From assembly GCF_010119385.1 (NCBI RefSeq), contig NZ_VFIE01000018.1, positions 618,375 through 682,374 of the forward strand: a stretch of 64,000 bases of DNA. The letters are read 5' to 3'. Both the position numbers and the translations under genes were made by a program. Positions 39,449 to 48,869 of this stretch are shown here, one piece after another; position 1 is the first letter of the stretch, and every line of letters starts with the position of its first letter. The stretch is from Nesterenkonia haasae (lineage in GTDB: Bacteria > Actinomycetota > Actinomycetes > Actinomycetales > Micrococcaceae). The notes beneath the pieces were generated by a model. It worked only from the letters and a program-made list of their open reading frames with translations, ran no database searches and was not told the DNA's origin.

Positions 39449-40992
39449 CGAGCGACCTCCTCCAATGCGGGAATCTGCGCCCACAGTGGCGCATCATAGG
39501 TGTCGTTGAGAAGCTGTTCGAGAGCCCCGGCAGCGTGGTAGACGCGGGCGTCTTGCTTGGCTGGCGCCAAGAATTGGATGCCCACCGGGAGCCCATCAGA
39601 CAACCCCCCAGGCACGGATATCCCGGGGATGCCAGCCAAGTTGGCAGGGATGGTGGCGACGTCGTTGAGGTACATGGCCAGCGGGTCATCGAGCTTCTCT
39701 CCAAGTGGGAACGCCACCGTGGGAGATGTGGGAGAGATGAGCACATCAGCCTGCTCGAAAGCGGCCGCAAAGTCCTGCTGGATGAGAGTTCGGATCTTCT
39801 GAGCAGAGCCGTAGTAGGCATCGTAGTAACCCGCCGACAGCGCGTAAGTGCCCAGAATGATGCGTCGTTTGACCTCTTCGCCGAAGCCGGCAGCACGGGT
39901 CGAGCCCATCACGCGTTCAATGGTCAGCGGGCCCTCCTCCGGGAGGACACGCGTCCCGTAGCGGACCCCGTCGTAACGGGCGAGGTTGCTGGAAGCTTCG
40001 GAAGGCATGATGAGGTAGTAGGCGCCCAGGGCATAGTCAAAACTGGGGCAGTCGACTTCAACGATTTCGGCTCCAGCCCCCTGCAGCTGGTCAAGTGCCT
40101 CGTGAAAGCGAGCGAGAACTCCTGACTGATATCCCTCACCCTGGAGCTGCTTGATCACACCGATTCGCAGCCCTTTCGCCGTCTTTGTAGAAGCGGCTGC
40201 GGAGAAGGCGGGAACCTCCCCTTCTGGATATTCAGTCTCCGGCAGCGATGTGGAGTCCTTCTTATCGTGCCCGGCGATCACCTCGTGCAGCAGTGCCGCG
40301 TCCTCGACCGTACGAGCGACCGGCCCGATCTGGTCCAAGGAGCTGGCCATGGCGATGGCACCGTAGCGGGAGACGCCGCCATAGGTAGGTTTTGTGCCCA
40401 CCGTGCCGGTGACAGCCCCAGGCTGGCGGATCGACCCGCCAGTATCGGTGCCCAGCGCCAGCGGTGCTTCAAATGCCGCCACTGCTGCCGCCGAACCGCC
40501 TCCGGAACCGCCAGGGATCCTGGTGATGTCCCAAGGATTGCGAGTCGGGCCATAGGCCGAGTGCTCAGTAGAGGAGCCCATAGCAAACTCGTCCAGGTTC
40601 GTCTTGCCAAGGATGGGCATCCGAGCAGCGCGAACCTTCTCCACCACGGTCGCGTCATAGGGGCTCATCCAGCCCTGAAGCATCTTCGAACCAGCTGTGG
40701 TGGGCTGCCCCTTTGTGACGATGAGATCTTTGATCGCGATCGGCACTCCAGCCAGCGGGTGCAGCGACTCTGCGGCCGCGCCACCTGCTGCGCGTGTTGT
40801 GTCTACGGCGGCCGCTGTCTCCAGGGCTTCATCTGCTGCGACATGAAGAAAGGCGTTAATGGTGTCATCGACTGCAGCAATGCGATCCAAATGGGCTTGT
40901 GTGAGCTCCACGGAGGTGATGTCACCAGCTCGCAGTTTGGCCGCCATCTCGGCAGCTGTGAGCCGAACAAGAGCATCTGTTGTATGTGTCAT
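39445..40992 (-). CDS. gatA: Asp/Glu-tRNA amidotransferase subunit A (amidase)
   Basis: The 515-residue amidase releases ammonia from glutamine for GatB. The catalytic Lys is in [13 protein letters not shown], and the cis-Ser and Ser nucleophile are in [13 protein letters not shown] and [13 protein letters not shown]. Length is as usual for GatA. Its start shares one base with the gatC stop (TGATG), and its end overlaps gatB by four bases, so the three subunits are coupled. Confidence 0.98.
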   Translation of the reverse strand: MTHTTDALVRLTAAEMAAKLRAGDITSVELTQAHLDRIAAVDDTINAFLHVAADEALETAAAVDTTRAAGGAAAESLHPLAGVPIAIKDLIVTKGQPTTAGSKMLQGWMSPYDATVVEKVRAARMPILGKTNLDEFAMGSSTEHSAYGPTRNPWDITRIPGGSGGGSAAAVAAFEAPLALGTDTGGSIRQPGAVTGTVGTKPTYGGVSRYGAIAMASSLDQIGPVARTVEDAALLHEVIAGHDKKDSTSLPETEYPEGEVPAFSAAASTKTAKGLRIGVIKQLQGEGYQSGVLARFHEALDQLQGAGAEIVEVDCPSFDYALGAYYLIMPSEASSNLARYDGVRYGTRVLPEEGPLTIERVMGSTRAAGFGEEVKRRIILGTYALSAGYYDAYYGSAQKIRTLIQQDFAAAFEQADVLISPTSPTVAFPLGEKLDDPLAMYLNDVATIPANLAGIPGISVPGGLSDGLPVGIQFLAPAKQDARVYHAAGALEQLLNDTYDAPLWAQIPALEEVAR

Positions 40993-41333
40993 CAGCGTTC
41001 TCCTCCTTCGTGTGGAACACTGCTGGGGCCGGCATCGTGATCTTCACTGAGGATCGCTGGGACTTTGAACCGAGAGTCTTCAGCATCCGGCGCGCTCGCC
41101 AGTGATTCCTCAGCGGTGAAGACGTGTCCCACGATGTCTTCCCGGAACACGTTGGTCAGCGGCAGCGGGTGTGAGGTCGCAGGAACATCCTCACCAGCGG
41201 CTTCCTGGACCCGTTTGACGGAATCCACAATTACCGCGAGTTCACTGGCCATTTTTTCCAGCTCAGCGTCGGTCATGGCTATGTGGGCAAGTGTGGCAAG
41301 ATGCTCGACGTCGGCGCGCGAGATCTCAGACAT
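40992..41333 (-). CDS. gatC: Asp/Glu-tRNA amidotransferase subunit C
   Basis: The 113-residue GatC has the helical N-terminus [22 protein letters not shown] and the Pro-rich linker [13 protein letters not shown] that wraps between GatA and GatB. It stabilises the complex. ATG 41333 is preceded by AAGGGAG four bases away. First gene of the gatCAB operon. Confidence 0.95.
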   Translation of the reverse strand: MSEISRADVEHLATLAHIAMTDAELEKMASELAVIVDSVKRVQEAAGEDVPATSHPLPLTNVFREDIVGHVFTAEESLASAPDAEDSRFKVPAILSEDHDAGPSSVPHEGGER

Positions 41334-41386
41334 GGAGCTCCCTTGAGAGTTGTAGTGAGTCAGGTACTGAGGATCAGTCTAATGAC

Positions 41387-42160
41387 TCAACGACTTTTGA
41401 TATCCACTAGGACGACCGTCACATTGTCCCGGCCGCCCTGTCGCAACGCTTGATGAATCAGCCAATCAACGGTGTCTTGGACGTTGCGGCCTGCATTGAG
41501 GATCTGACCGATTTCATCGTCGGTGAGCTCCCCGGTCAAGCCGTCGGAACAGATCAGCAGACGCTGGCCAGGCTGAACGGTCGCTTTGCTGAAGTCGGCG
41601 CCCCACATGTCCCCTGCTCCCAAGGCCCGGGTGATGACGTTGCGATGCGGATGGGAATGCATCTCCTCGGCAGTAATCATGCCGGAATCAAGAAGTTCCT
41701 GCACCTGAGAGTGGTCGCGTGTCAGACGAATCAGGGCGCCGTCGTTGAGCAGGTAGGTGCGCGAATCTCCGACATTGAAGACCAGCCACTGCCACTGCCC
41801 ATTGGTGTCTTCGCCGGTGTGGTCATCGTCAGCTTCGACCACCACGGCCCCGGAGAGGGTGGTGCCGGCTTTGGAGTCGGTGGCATCGCGGATGCGCTGA
41901 TCGGCGTCATCAATCAGCTTCTCAAGCTCTGGTTCCCCTACTCGCCCGGCGTGGGCCTCCCAGCCTTCAGCCAGTGCTTGAACTGCCAATGAGGATGCAA
42001 CCTCACCGGCTTCATGTCCGCCCATGCCGTCGGCAACGGCGAACAGCCGGTCAGTCACTACAAAGGAGTCCTCGTTGAGCTCGCGGCGCAGCCCCACATG
42101 CGAGCCGTAGCCATAGTCGACGTAGGGCACCGCGTTACTCTCACTTGACTCTGCACTCAT
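41387..42160 (-). CDS. PP2C-family serine/threonine phosphatase
   Basis: The 257-residue PPM/PP2C phosphatase shows the metal-site motifs ELNEDSFVV, AVADGMGGHEAGEVA, LICSDGLTGELTDDEI and GGRDNVTVVLV. No membrane segment is visible, unlike mycobacterial PstP, so it is likely cytoplasmic. It would dephosphorylate proteins modified by Ser/Thr kinases, none of which lies in this window. Start is ATG 42160, with an in-frame GTG at 42166 as alternative; neither has a clear ribosome site. It lies 54 bases after the adenylate cyclase gene on the same strand. Confidence 0.9.
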   Translation of the reverse strand: MSAESSESNAVPYVDYGYGSHVGLRRELNEDSFVVTDRLFAVADGMGGHEAGEVASSLAVQALAEGWEAHAGRVGEPELEKLIDDADQRIRDATDSKAGTTLSGAVVVEADDDHTGEDTNGQWQWLVFNVGDSRTYLLNDGALIRLTRDHSQVQELLDSGMITAEEMHSHPHRNVITRALGAGDMWGADFSKATVQPGQRLLICSDGLTGELTDDEIGQILNAGRNVQDTVDWLIHQALRQGGRDNVTVVLVDIKSR

Positions 42161-42214
42161 GACCACTGGACCATCTTGTCACGAATCGATATCACTCCGT
42201 GATGCGGATGTGCT

Positions 42215-43600
42215 CTAACTGTTATCAAGCGCAATTCCTCCTGTACCAGCCCTGAGCAGCATGCTGGGAGCCACCTCACCGAACCCGCGAACGAGACGCG
42301 GCGGCTGCGGCACCAAAAGATACTCCTGGCTCACCTCCAGGGCCTCCGCTGTCGATGAGTCCACCAGAATAGTTCCAGGGTCGGCTAGAGAGGTCAGACG
42401 GGCTGCCAGGTTAACCGTCGGTCCGTAAATATCGCCCATCCGGGAGAGCACTCTGCCCCAGACCACAGAGACCCGGGCTTCGGGCAGAACGTCATCAGCG
42501 GCGATGGACTCCGAGAGCGCCAAGGCAATCTCAGCCCCGGCTTCCGGGGTCTCGGCGTTGTACAGAACCTCATCACCCACCGTCTTGACCAGGCGTCCTC
42601 CGCCGATGGAGATGATCTCCGCGCATTTGGACTCGAAACGCTGAACCATATGCGCCAAGGTGCGCTCGTTCATCTGCCGCGACAAGGAGGTGTAAGAGAC
42701 CAGGTCGGCGAACCCGACGGCGCGAGCAAGGGGAAGCGGGGCGTCGTCCCTGGACTGATCAGGCCCGGCCCCCTCCCGGCCTCGATCCAACGAGGCCAGA
42801 CCTGACTCCACTCTGACAGTCAACCGTTGCAGAGCTGCAGAAAGCTGGCGGCGCCAGGCGTAGCCCATGAGCTGATGCAGTGGGTCGATCAGCGCCGGCA
42901 GTGTCTCAAAGACGTGGCTGCGGGCTTCAGCATCGGAGAGTTCCTGGTTGGCTATCTTGTCCTCCACCAGGGCCTCAATCTGCCACACGACCATCCGGTC
43001 AGTCATTTGACCGACCGATCGGGTCAGCGAGATGGCTGTCTCCTGGTTGAGGTACCCCTGACGGACCAGATTGACCATTTGGGCGAGTGCCTCGGCGTCA
43101 GCCTCTGTGAAGGCCTTGACGTCCTCGTCGAGGTTCGGGAACCCCAATGCACGCCACAGCTTTCGCGCAGAGTGGGTGGAGACTCCCATGCGCAGTGCCA
43201 TCTCCCGGTAGGTCAGCGAGCGCTCCGCCCCTAGGAGTCGATGCTCCAGGTCCCTGATGTTCCGGTGCCATTCACGCTCTTCGAAACTCGGAGTGGGGAT
43301 CGGGGCGGTCGCGGTCGCCCCATAGGCGTGAGTCTGCGGTGTCTCCGCATCCGGAGACTCGGCGGAATCGGCCGGCGGTACGAACCCCCGACCAGGTACC
43401 GTTCTGGGCTGAGATTTCGGGTTCCGAGACAGGGAGGGACGCGGCAGGTTGAAGTCGCTCCAGTCTGCCCGCGCGGCAGCCAGCTCTTCAGCGGTGTAGT
43501 TCTCCTCATCCCCGGGACGGGGCACTTCAGCCGTTTCGTCTTCCATATAGCGGTTGGCGCCGAAGTCGCGCTGCCGTGCACGTTCCCACACGTCAGGCAC
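42215..43600 (-). CDS. Class III adenylate cyclase with N-terminal regulatory region
   Basis: The 461-residue protein has a disordered N-terminus and then an MerR/HTH-like helical region (LTYREMALRMGVSTHSARKLW), as in pH-sensing or autoregulated actinobacterial cyclases. The C-terminal catalytic domain starts near residue 280: VGFADLVSYTSLS holds a metal Asp, LVKTVGDEVLY the substrate Lys and second Asp, and YGPTVNLAARLTS the transition-state Asn and Arg. It makes cAMP from ATP. GTG 43600 has GGAGG five bases upstream and overlaps the PH-domain gene by eight bases. The longer frame to 43852 is rejected as a shadow. Confidence 0.9.
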   Translation of the reverse strand: MPDVWERARQRDFGANRYMEDETAEVPRPGDEENYTAEELAAARADWSDFNLPRPSLSRNPKSQPRTVPGRGFVPPADSAESPDAETPQTHAYGATATAPIPTPSFEEREWHRNIRDLEHRLLGAERSLTYREMALRMGVSTHSARKLWRALGFPNLDEDVKAFTEADAEALAQMVNLVRQGYLNQETAISLTRSVGQMTDRMVVWQIEALVEDKIANQELSDAEARSHVFETLPALIDPLHQLMGYAWRRQLSAALQRLTVRVESGLASLDRGREGAGPDQSRDDAPLPLARAVGFADLVSYTSLSRQMNERTLAHMVQRFESKCAEIISIGGGRLVKTVGDEVLYNAETPEAGAEIALALSESIAADDVLPEARVSVVWGRVLSRMGDIYGPTVNLAARLTSLADPGTILVDSSTAEALEVSQEYLLVPQPPRLVRGFGEVAPSMLLRAGTGGIALDNS

Positions 43601-44198
43601 GTCCACCTCCAAAGGAGGCACCGTGCACATCGCCTCTGAGACCTGCAGCGTATTGGGCCTGCTGCGCGGCTGCGGCCCTGGCCTGAGCGCGGCGCCGATA
43701 GTCGCCCAACTCTTGGGCCAAGATCTTGTTAAAACGCTCAATGTCTGGCATGTCGCGAATTTTGGTGCGCTGGTGCTGCCCGTAGGCCCCATGGATGAGC
43801 ACCAGGTCCCCTGCTCCTGCCATCTCCTGTAGGGCTGACTGGCGCATCTCATGCTGGCTCAGCAACGCTAGCGGGATCACCCTCGCCTGTGGTGCACCGA
43901 GGAAGTTCTTCTGCACAATCCTCTCTGTTGTCAGATACGTGAGTCGATTCAGCCATGTGACCAGCGGCTTGACGGTGCCAATGCCCACCGCTAACAGCCC
44001 GACGGTCCAGATGAGGAAGACTGCGATGTGGCTGTAGTGCTGGATGAAGGCCGGCTGGGTGTCCCGGGTGAAGTAACCCAGCAGAAAGCTCAGCAGGGCG
44101 ATGGTCCCCAGCAGGTTGATGGCCGCCGGAATGAGAGCTCGATGGTGCGCACGGGTTCGAATGATGGCTTGTTCGCCGTCGACCAACTTCAGCAGCAT
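43593..44198 (-). CDS. PH-domain (bPH2-like) membrane protein
   Basis: The 201-residue protein has two hydrophobic segments (about residues 25-45 and 57-78) followed by a PH-like region with RLTYLTTERIVQKNFLGAPQARVIPLALLSQ, typical of bacterial PH-domain membrane proteins. The C-terminus is Ala/Arg/Gln-rich. Its role is unknown; such genes often sit before adenylate cyclase or biotin genes in Micrococcales (recalled). GGAGG is ten bases before ATG 44198. It overlaps the cyclase gene, suggesting joint production. Confidence 0.83.
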   Translation of the reverse strand: MLLKLVDGEQAIIRTRAHHRALIPAAINLLGTIALLSFLLGYFTRDTQPAFIQHYSHIAVFLIWTVGLLAVGIGTVKPLVTWLNRLTYLTTERIVQKNFLGAPQARVIPLALLSQHEMRQSALQEMAGAGDLVLIHGAYGQHQRTKIRDMPDIERFNKILAQELGDYRRRAQARAAAAQQAQYAAGLRGDVHGASFGGGRA

Positions 44199-44249
44199 CC
44201 CTGAGGCACCTCCTTCTGAGATCGTTGTCGCATCGCGTGGGGTATCAGT

Positions 44250-45185
44250 CTACGCGGGACCTCCGGCGGGACGGAGGTGCACTACATCTCCTGCATGGAA
44301 GGATTCCCGCTGTGGCGAGGCCTCCGCCGTCCAGAGTTTCTCCGCCCCTCCGCCGGTTTCCGGGTCAAGAACAGAACGACGCCGCATACTCACTTCAACG
44401 GTCAGCGCGCCGTCGTACTCCACCCCCACAGCCTCTCCGCGCACGGCTGTGCCGTCAGGCAGTTCAACTCGTACCTGCTGCCCTAGGGTGTCGATGGTCG
44501 ATACGATCTCAGCCCGCACCGGCTCAATGCTGCCGCTCTGCTGGATTCTTCGCAGCAGCCTGGCGGTCTCTTCAAGCCAGTCACACAGCAGGCCGCTGCG
44601 CAGTTGGGCGGCGGCCGCTGTGCCGGGCATCGGGGGCGTGTGTCCAGCGCGCGGCAATTCCAGCAGGACAGAGGTGGAGCTTGCCGTGGGCAGCTGATCC
44701 GCTTCGAGCAGAACGTTGATTCCGCAACCGACGACCAGAGCCGCTGGGTCCTGAGGTGGAACTGCTGCCAAGATTCCGGCGATCTTCCGTCCCTGCACAT
44801 GCACATCATTGGGCCATTTGAGTGCCGCCGGGATGTCCCGGTCGCTCAGTGCGCGGACAAGAGCGACTCCGAGACACAGTGGTATCCAATGCCGCTGCGC
44901 GACCGGGACATTCGGACGCAGCAGCAGGGAGGTCGAGAGTGAGGACCCCGCCGGTGAGGACCAGGCTCGGGACTGCCTCCCCCGTCCGCCGGTCTGCTGC
45001 TCGGCTGTGAGCACGGTCAGATGGGGCCAGCGCTGTGCTGCCTCAGGTGTAGCGACGGCGTCGAGCAGATCGTCATTGGTGGAGCCAGTGCTCTCTACAC
45101 GCATCACCTGAGCGAAGAGTCCTGACTGCACGAGCCGGCGTTGTAGGAGGGCGTCGTCGAGTTGAGCGGGGCGCGTGTCTGACAT
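44250..45185 (-). CDS. birA: Biotin-[acetyl-CoA-carboxylase] ligase
   Basis: The 311-residue ligase attaches biotin to AccA. Motifs: STGSTNDDLL near residue 33, the biotinoyl-AMP loop GGRGRQSRAW, and LKWPNDVHVQGRKIAGIL with the catalytic Lys, followed by a C-terminal SH3-like domain. It lacks the N-terminal DNA-binding domain of E. coli BirA, so it is a monofunctional enzyme. ATG 45185 follows TAGGTT by six bases (leaderless). Its target, AccA, is encoded at 52.6-54.4 kb. Confidence 0.95.
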   Translation of the reverse strand: MSDTRPAQLDDALLQRRLVQSGLFAQVMRVESTGSTNDDLLDAVATPEAAQRWPHLTVLTAEQQTGGRGRQSRAWSSPAGSSLSTSLLLRPNVPVAQRHWIPLCLGVALVRALSDRDIPAALKWPNDVHVQGRKIAGILAAVPPQDPAALVVGCGINVLLEADQLPTASSTSVLLELPRAGHTPPMPGTAAAAQLRSGLLCDWLEETARLLRRIQQSGSIEPVRAEIVSTIDTLGQQVRVELPDGTAVRGEAVGVEYDGALTVEVSMRRRSVLDPETGGGAEKLWTAEASPQRESFHAGDVVHLRPAGGPA

Positions 45186-45191
45186 ATCTCC

Positions 45192-45197
45192 AACCTA
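45192..45197 (-). promoter_or_regulatory. -10 box (TAGGTT) for birA
   Basis: On the minus strand TAGGTT is six bases before the birA ATG, another leaderless arrangement. Confidence 0.5.
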
Positions 45198-45226
45198 CTG
45201 GCAGGTGAAAGGAAGCCCGCGGCCAG

Positions 45227-47329
45227 TCATCTCGGCAGGCGAGAAAGCCCTTCGTGGTGGACCGTAAACCCCTCCGGAAATCCCGGCGTGTCAGAGGAGC
45301 CGTCCCATCCCGCAGCCATGAGGGCGGCGGCGATCAGCAGGCCTCCATTGCCCGGGAGGTAGAGGGGGAGCCCCTCATTTTGCCAGTTGTGGCCGTTGGT
45401 CAGATGGGTGTTCTTACTGGTCTCCTTCAACAGGCAGTCCACAGCAAGATCAGGACGGCCAACTCTGGTTGCTGCCATGGCCATCATGGGATAGTCCCAC
45501 CCCCAGGTGCTCTCCCAGTCCCAGTGCTCAAGAATGTCGGTAAGTGTAGCTTCCATTGTCCGGGTATCCACCAGAGGGGTCTCTGGGACCACTCCGAGAG
45601 CCGCCAGGACAGACGGGTGATCCCTCCGGCGGTCGAGTTCCGGGTGTCGAACGGCGGTGTAGACCCCATCCCGCTGGTGTGGGGCGGGCAGCGCGTCGCG
45701 GATGTGTTCCCAATGAGGTTTTCGCTCAAGGTCCAACATCTCGCGCCACTGAATAGCCACCGAGAGCCCCCAATGCCAGTACGCCAGTTCGAACGCCGGA
45801 TCGCTCAGGACCTCTTTCACGTCCGCGTAGCATTCCTGGGCCGGAATTAGCGGTCCTTCCAGATGTGCCGCATCGCCCGTTTCAACAGGGTGTGATGCCA
45901 TGAACTCCGCGGTTTCGAAGACTAGATCTGCGTAGCGCTCCAAGGCTTCGGGACTGCCCGACCGCCTGAGAAGTTCGGCGAAGGAGATGGGATGCGGTTG
46001 TTGCCAGAGCAGGAATGGACCGATGTCGCTGGGAGTTTCATGGCCTTCAGGACCTACTTGTTTAGGCCATCGGGCTCCTGAAACACCCTGCTCAGCGGCT
46101 GTACCGCGCGCCAGAGGAAGGATGCGCCTGTACCAGTCCATGCTGCGTTCCAGTAGTGGGGATCGACCCCACAGCGGGAAGTGGGCCGCATGCCACCAGT
46201 GCATCTCAAGGTGGAACTTTCCTCGCCAGGAGTTCACCATGAGGCCGGTCTCCTGCGGTGGCAAAGACCCGGAGCAGTTGATCGCCGTCAGATACTGCGA
46301 GAGGACGATGCGCCGCTCCAACTCAGCGGCCCGTGGATCGGTGCTGCCGGTGAAGTCTATGGCACCCCCTGACAACCAGAACTCTTCCCACCAACGGGCC
46401 GACTCTGCGAAGACGTCTTGCGCGGAGGTGGTCGGCGAGTCTGCTGCTCCGTGGGGAGCCTCGGGTGCAAAGTTCAGCGCGAGGTCCCAACTGTTCCGGT
46501 CATTCTCCACCGAGGTCAGGGTCACTTGGTGGTTGCTCGAATGGTCCACTGCCAGTTCCCCGCCGGAGTGCGCCTTCACAAAGTACCGGGTGCCATCTAG
46601 CTCTCTGCGGATGACGGCCGTAGCGCCGGTGAGCTCGACCTCGGTGTGGTGTGAGTCGGAGGCCCAATCGGCAGCGTTGCCCCAGGCACCGCTGCCGTAG
46701 GGGAACCGAAGCTCGACAGCTGGCGACTCTGGGCCATCGCTGGTGATACTCCAACCGACTGTGTCCTCCGCGGGATGCACCGCGGTGCGGACCGTGAAGT
46801 GTGTGCCGTGCAGGCGGAATTCAGAAGTGGCTATACCGGTCCAGAGATCGAGGTGCTGTCGAATCGGCTCCAACGACTCCGGGTCCAGGGAGGTCCCCCC
46901 ACCGTGAGAGCCCATCACACGTGAAGGGGCCAAGCCTATCCAGCCGAGCATCAGGCGGTGGGGGTTGGCCCGCAACCATTTCTCCTCCTCAGTGGCGGTC
47001 TCCGGACCTGTCGCACTGGTCTTTCCGCGAATATCCACATAACGAACGTCGCCTCGTGGTGTCGCAAAGCTCCTTTTGGCGGTTTTTAGCTGGGGCTCCG
47101 GCTCGCGTGGAATGGTGTGCCAGCCCCACTGAGACTGGGTACCCAAGAGGCTTCCGGGATTCTGCGGATCCCGTCCTGGCGAAACGTGCAGCTGCGGAAA
47201 GGTCTGGAGGCCGGTGGCATCGATGCTTAGTCCGATTTCACCGTTGCCCAGTTGCAGTGGCGCGGTCGGATCGGTCGCAGTACGAGTGATGCAGTGACGT
47301 CTGACTAAACTCTTGCGGTCAATAGGCAT
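45227..47329 (-). CDS. Putative six-hairpin (alpha/alpha) glycosidase of uncertain family
   Basis: The 700-residue protein has no signal peptide, so it acts in the cytoplasm. The N-terminal part contains PLQLGNGEIGLSIDATGLQ and a beta-rich region. The C-terminal half has GKFHLEMHWWHAAHFPLW and PSDIGPFLLWQQPHPISFAELL, as in uncharacterised (alpha/alpha)6 glycosidase-like proteins related to GH65/GH95-type enzymes. Glu in HLEMHWW and Glu/Asp nearby are candidate catalytic acids. I cannot name a substrate. ATG 47329 has AGGAG four bases upstream and follows the sugar-binding lipoprotein gene by 55 bases, so the enzyme probably cuts what that protein captures. Confidence 0.75.
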   Translation of the reverse strand: MPIDRKSLVRRHCITRTATDPTAPLQLGNGEIGLSIDATGLQTFPQLHVSPGRDPQNPGSLLGTQSQWGWHTIPREPEPQLKTAKRSFATPRGDVRYVDIRGKTSATGPETATEEEKWLRANPHRLMLGWIGLAPSRVMGSHGGGTSLDPESLEPIRQHLDLWTGIATSEFRLHGTHFTVRTAVHPAEDTVGWSITSDGPESPAVELRFPYGSGAWGNAADWASDSHHTEVELTGATAVIRRELDGTRYFVKAHSGGELAVDHSSNHQVTLTSVENDRNSWDLALNFAPEAPHGAADSPTTSAQDVFAESARWWEEFWLSGGAIDFTGSTDPRAAELERRIVLSQYLTAINCSGSLPPQETGLMVNSWRGKFHLEMHWWHAAHFPLWGRSPLLERSMDWYRRILPLARGTAAEQGVSGARWPKQVGPEGHETPSDIGPFLLWQQPHPISFAELLRRSGSPEALERYADLVFETAEFMASHPVETGDAAHLEGPLIPAQECYADVKEVLSDPAFELAYWHWGLSVAIQWREMLDLERKPHWEHIRDALPAPHQRDGVYTAVRHPELDRRRDHPSVLAALGVVPETPLVDTRTMEATLTDILEHWDWESTWGWDYPMMAMAATRVGRPDLAVDCLLKETSKNTHLTNGHNWQNEGLPLYLPGNGGLLIAAALMAAGWDGSSDTPGFPEGFTVHHEGLSRLPR

Positions 47330-47384
47330 GGGGCTCCTGAGGATTCAGTGCTGGGGATTATGCGGACGTGGACTGGAAGGCGGC

Positions 47385-48680
47385 TCAGCCTTCCACTGCT
47401 GCCTCAGCCTGCTCGATCCATTGTGCGGCGGCCTCTTCGGGGCTGGCGTCGCGGAGCAGGGCATTCTCAATCCGGACCGTAATGTCTTCGACAGTCGTGG
47501 AGCCTGTGGGGCCGATGAAGCGTGGTGCTGTGTCACGCGAAGAAACATCCTCAATGTAGTCAACCTCAGCCTGTTCGTAGCCCTCGAGGGAGTCAGCGAT
47601 CGCGTCACGCATCTCTGCATTGTCCGGCACACCGCGGTCAAGTCCCAGGATTTGGACTGCCTCTTCGCTGTTGACCAGGAAGTCGAGTAGCTCACCGGCA
47701 GCGTCAGGATTTTCGCTGTCCGCCGAGATCGCGTAGAACTGCGAAGACTGTTGCCAGACGCCCGGAGTCTCTGCCTCTTCAGGCAAGGGCCAGATTTCTA
47801 GTTCTGATCCTGCGGCCTCGGCAAGTGTGAGGAGTTGGTTACTCCAGTTGATCATCATGCCTGCTTGGCCGGTACCGAGGAGGGTCTGTTCAGGCGACGC
47901 CCCGTCGAGTTCGGTGACGAGGCTCGCATTAGGCCCTGCACCCGACTCCTCTAAGTTTTGGGCGAATGTAAAGAACTCGGTGAGAGTCGCTTCAGACACG
48001 CCGATCTCTCCGTCTTCGGTATACAGAACCTCACCGTTTTGGCGCGCGTAAACATCGATCGTGTCATGCGTAATGATGGAGTCGGTGCCGTAGACGTCGT
48101 CGGGGGTGTTGTTCGCGAGTTCTTCCGCAATTTCTACGTACTCGTCCCATGTCCACGTCTGGGGGTCCGGCAATTCAACGTCTGCCTGCTCGAACACTTC
48201 CGTATTGACGATCACCGAAACTGCGTTGCTGCCTGCGGAGAGTGCGTACTGGGTTCCGTTGATCTGCCCGTTTTGAAGCGCGGCGTTATCAATCGGTCCC
48301 AGGTCGAGGTGGTCGCTGACCGTTGAGAGGTCGAGCAGCGCGTCTCGATTCGCGTATTCAGCGGGATAGGCGCCCCCAAGTGTAAAGACATCGGGAGCAT
48401 CGCCTCCCGCGACCGAAGTAGCCAGCCGGTCAAAGTATCCGCTGAAGTCCGTGTACTCGCCGCTGGCAGAGTGCTCACTCTCCTCCTCGAAGGCATCGAT
48501 TGCCTCCTCCGTGAGCTCAGCACGCTCAGCGCTGCCCCACCAGGCGAACCGGAGTTCGACAGCGCTCTCCTCGGTGGTTTCACCACCGTCTGCGCTGTCT
48601 GCATCGTCTCCGCAGGCGGTCATGGTCAGAAGACCGACGGTGGTGGCCGCGGCCAGGCTTTTGAATCGGATGCTGCCCAT
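47385..48680 (-). CDS. Sugar ABC transporter substrate-binding lipoprotein
   Basis: The 431-residue extracellular solute-binding protein (family 1) has a lipobox ending at Cys23 (LTMTAC) and then a very acidic linker. Family features include VELRFAWWGSAERAELTEEAIDAFEEE, VFTLGGAYPAEYANRDALLDL and WTWDEYVEIAEEL. It would deliver an oligosaccharide to an ABC importer. No permease or ATPase gene lies beside it, so those subunits must be elsewhere. ATG 48680 has AAGGAG six bases upstream; the in-frame start at 48695 is rejected. A LacI-type half-palindrome lies in its promoter region. Confidence 0.92.
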   Translation of the reverse strand: MGSIRFKSLAAATTVGLLTMTACGDDADSADGGETTEESAVELRFAWWGSAERAELTEEAIDAFEEESEHSASGEYTDFSGYFDRLATSVAGGDAPDVFTLGGAYPAEYANRDALLDLSTVSDHLDLGPIDNAALQNGQINGTQYALSAGSNAVSVIVNTEVFEQADVELPDPQTWTWDEYVEIAEELANNTPDDVYGTDSIITHDTIDVYARQNGEVLYTEDGEIGVSEATLTEFFTFAQNLEESGAGPNASLVTELDGASPEQTLLGTGQAGMMINWSNQLLTLAEAAGSELEIWPLPEEAETPGVWQQSSQFYAISADSENPDAAGELLDFLVNSEEAVQILGLDRGVPDNAEMRDAIADSLEGYEQAEVDYIEDVSSRDTAPRFIGPTGSTTVEDITVRIENALLRDASPEEAAAQWIEQAEAAVEG

Positions 48681-48770
48681 ATGATGCTCCTTCAAGAGTG
48701 GGTGAGGACTCGCAGGGAGGTTCCCGAGCCCTGCACTTCACCGTACGTGGGCTGCGTCACCTATGGGGAA

Positions 48771-48778
48771 AATCGATT
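48771..48778. promoter_or_regulatory. LacI-type operator core (AATCGATT)
   Basis: The eight-base palindrome with central CG, in the context GAAAATCGATTCAA, resembles operators of LacI-family sugar regulators. It is about 90 bases upstream of the sugar-binding lipoprotein start. No regulator gene is present nearby. Confidence 0.35.
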
Positions 48779-48869
48779 CAATTTTTCGATACTTTGTGCG
48801 TCTCACGTCTTCCCACGCAAGCATGGTGGTGGAGCTCCTACTGGGTGATCACGCTTACAGACACCACTC

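Noticed and set aside
43601-43852. N-terminal extension of the adenylate cyclase frame
   Set aside because: It is a shadow of the PH-domain gene. A good ribosome site precedes GTG 43600.
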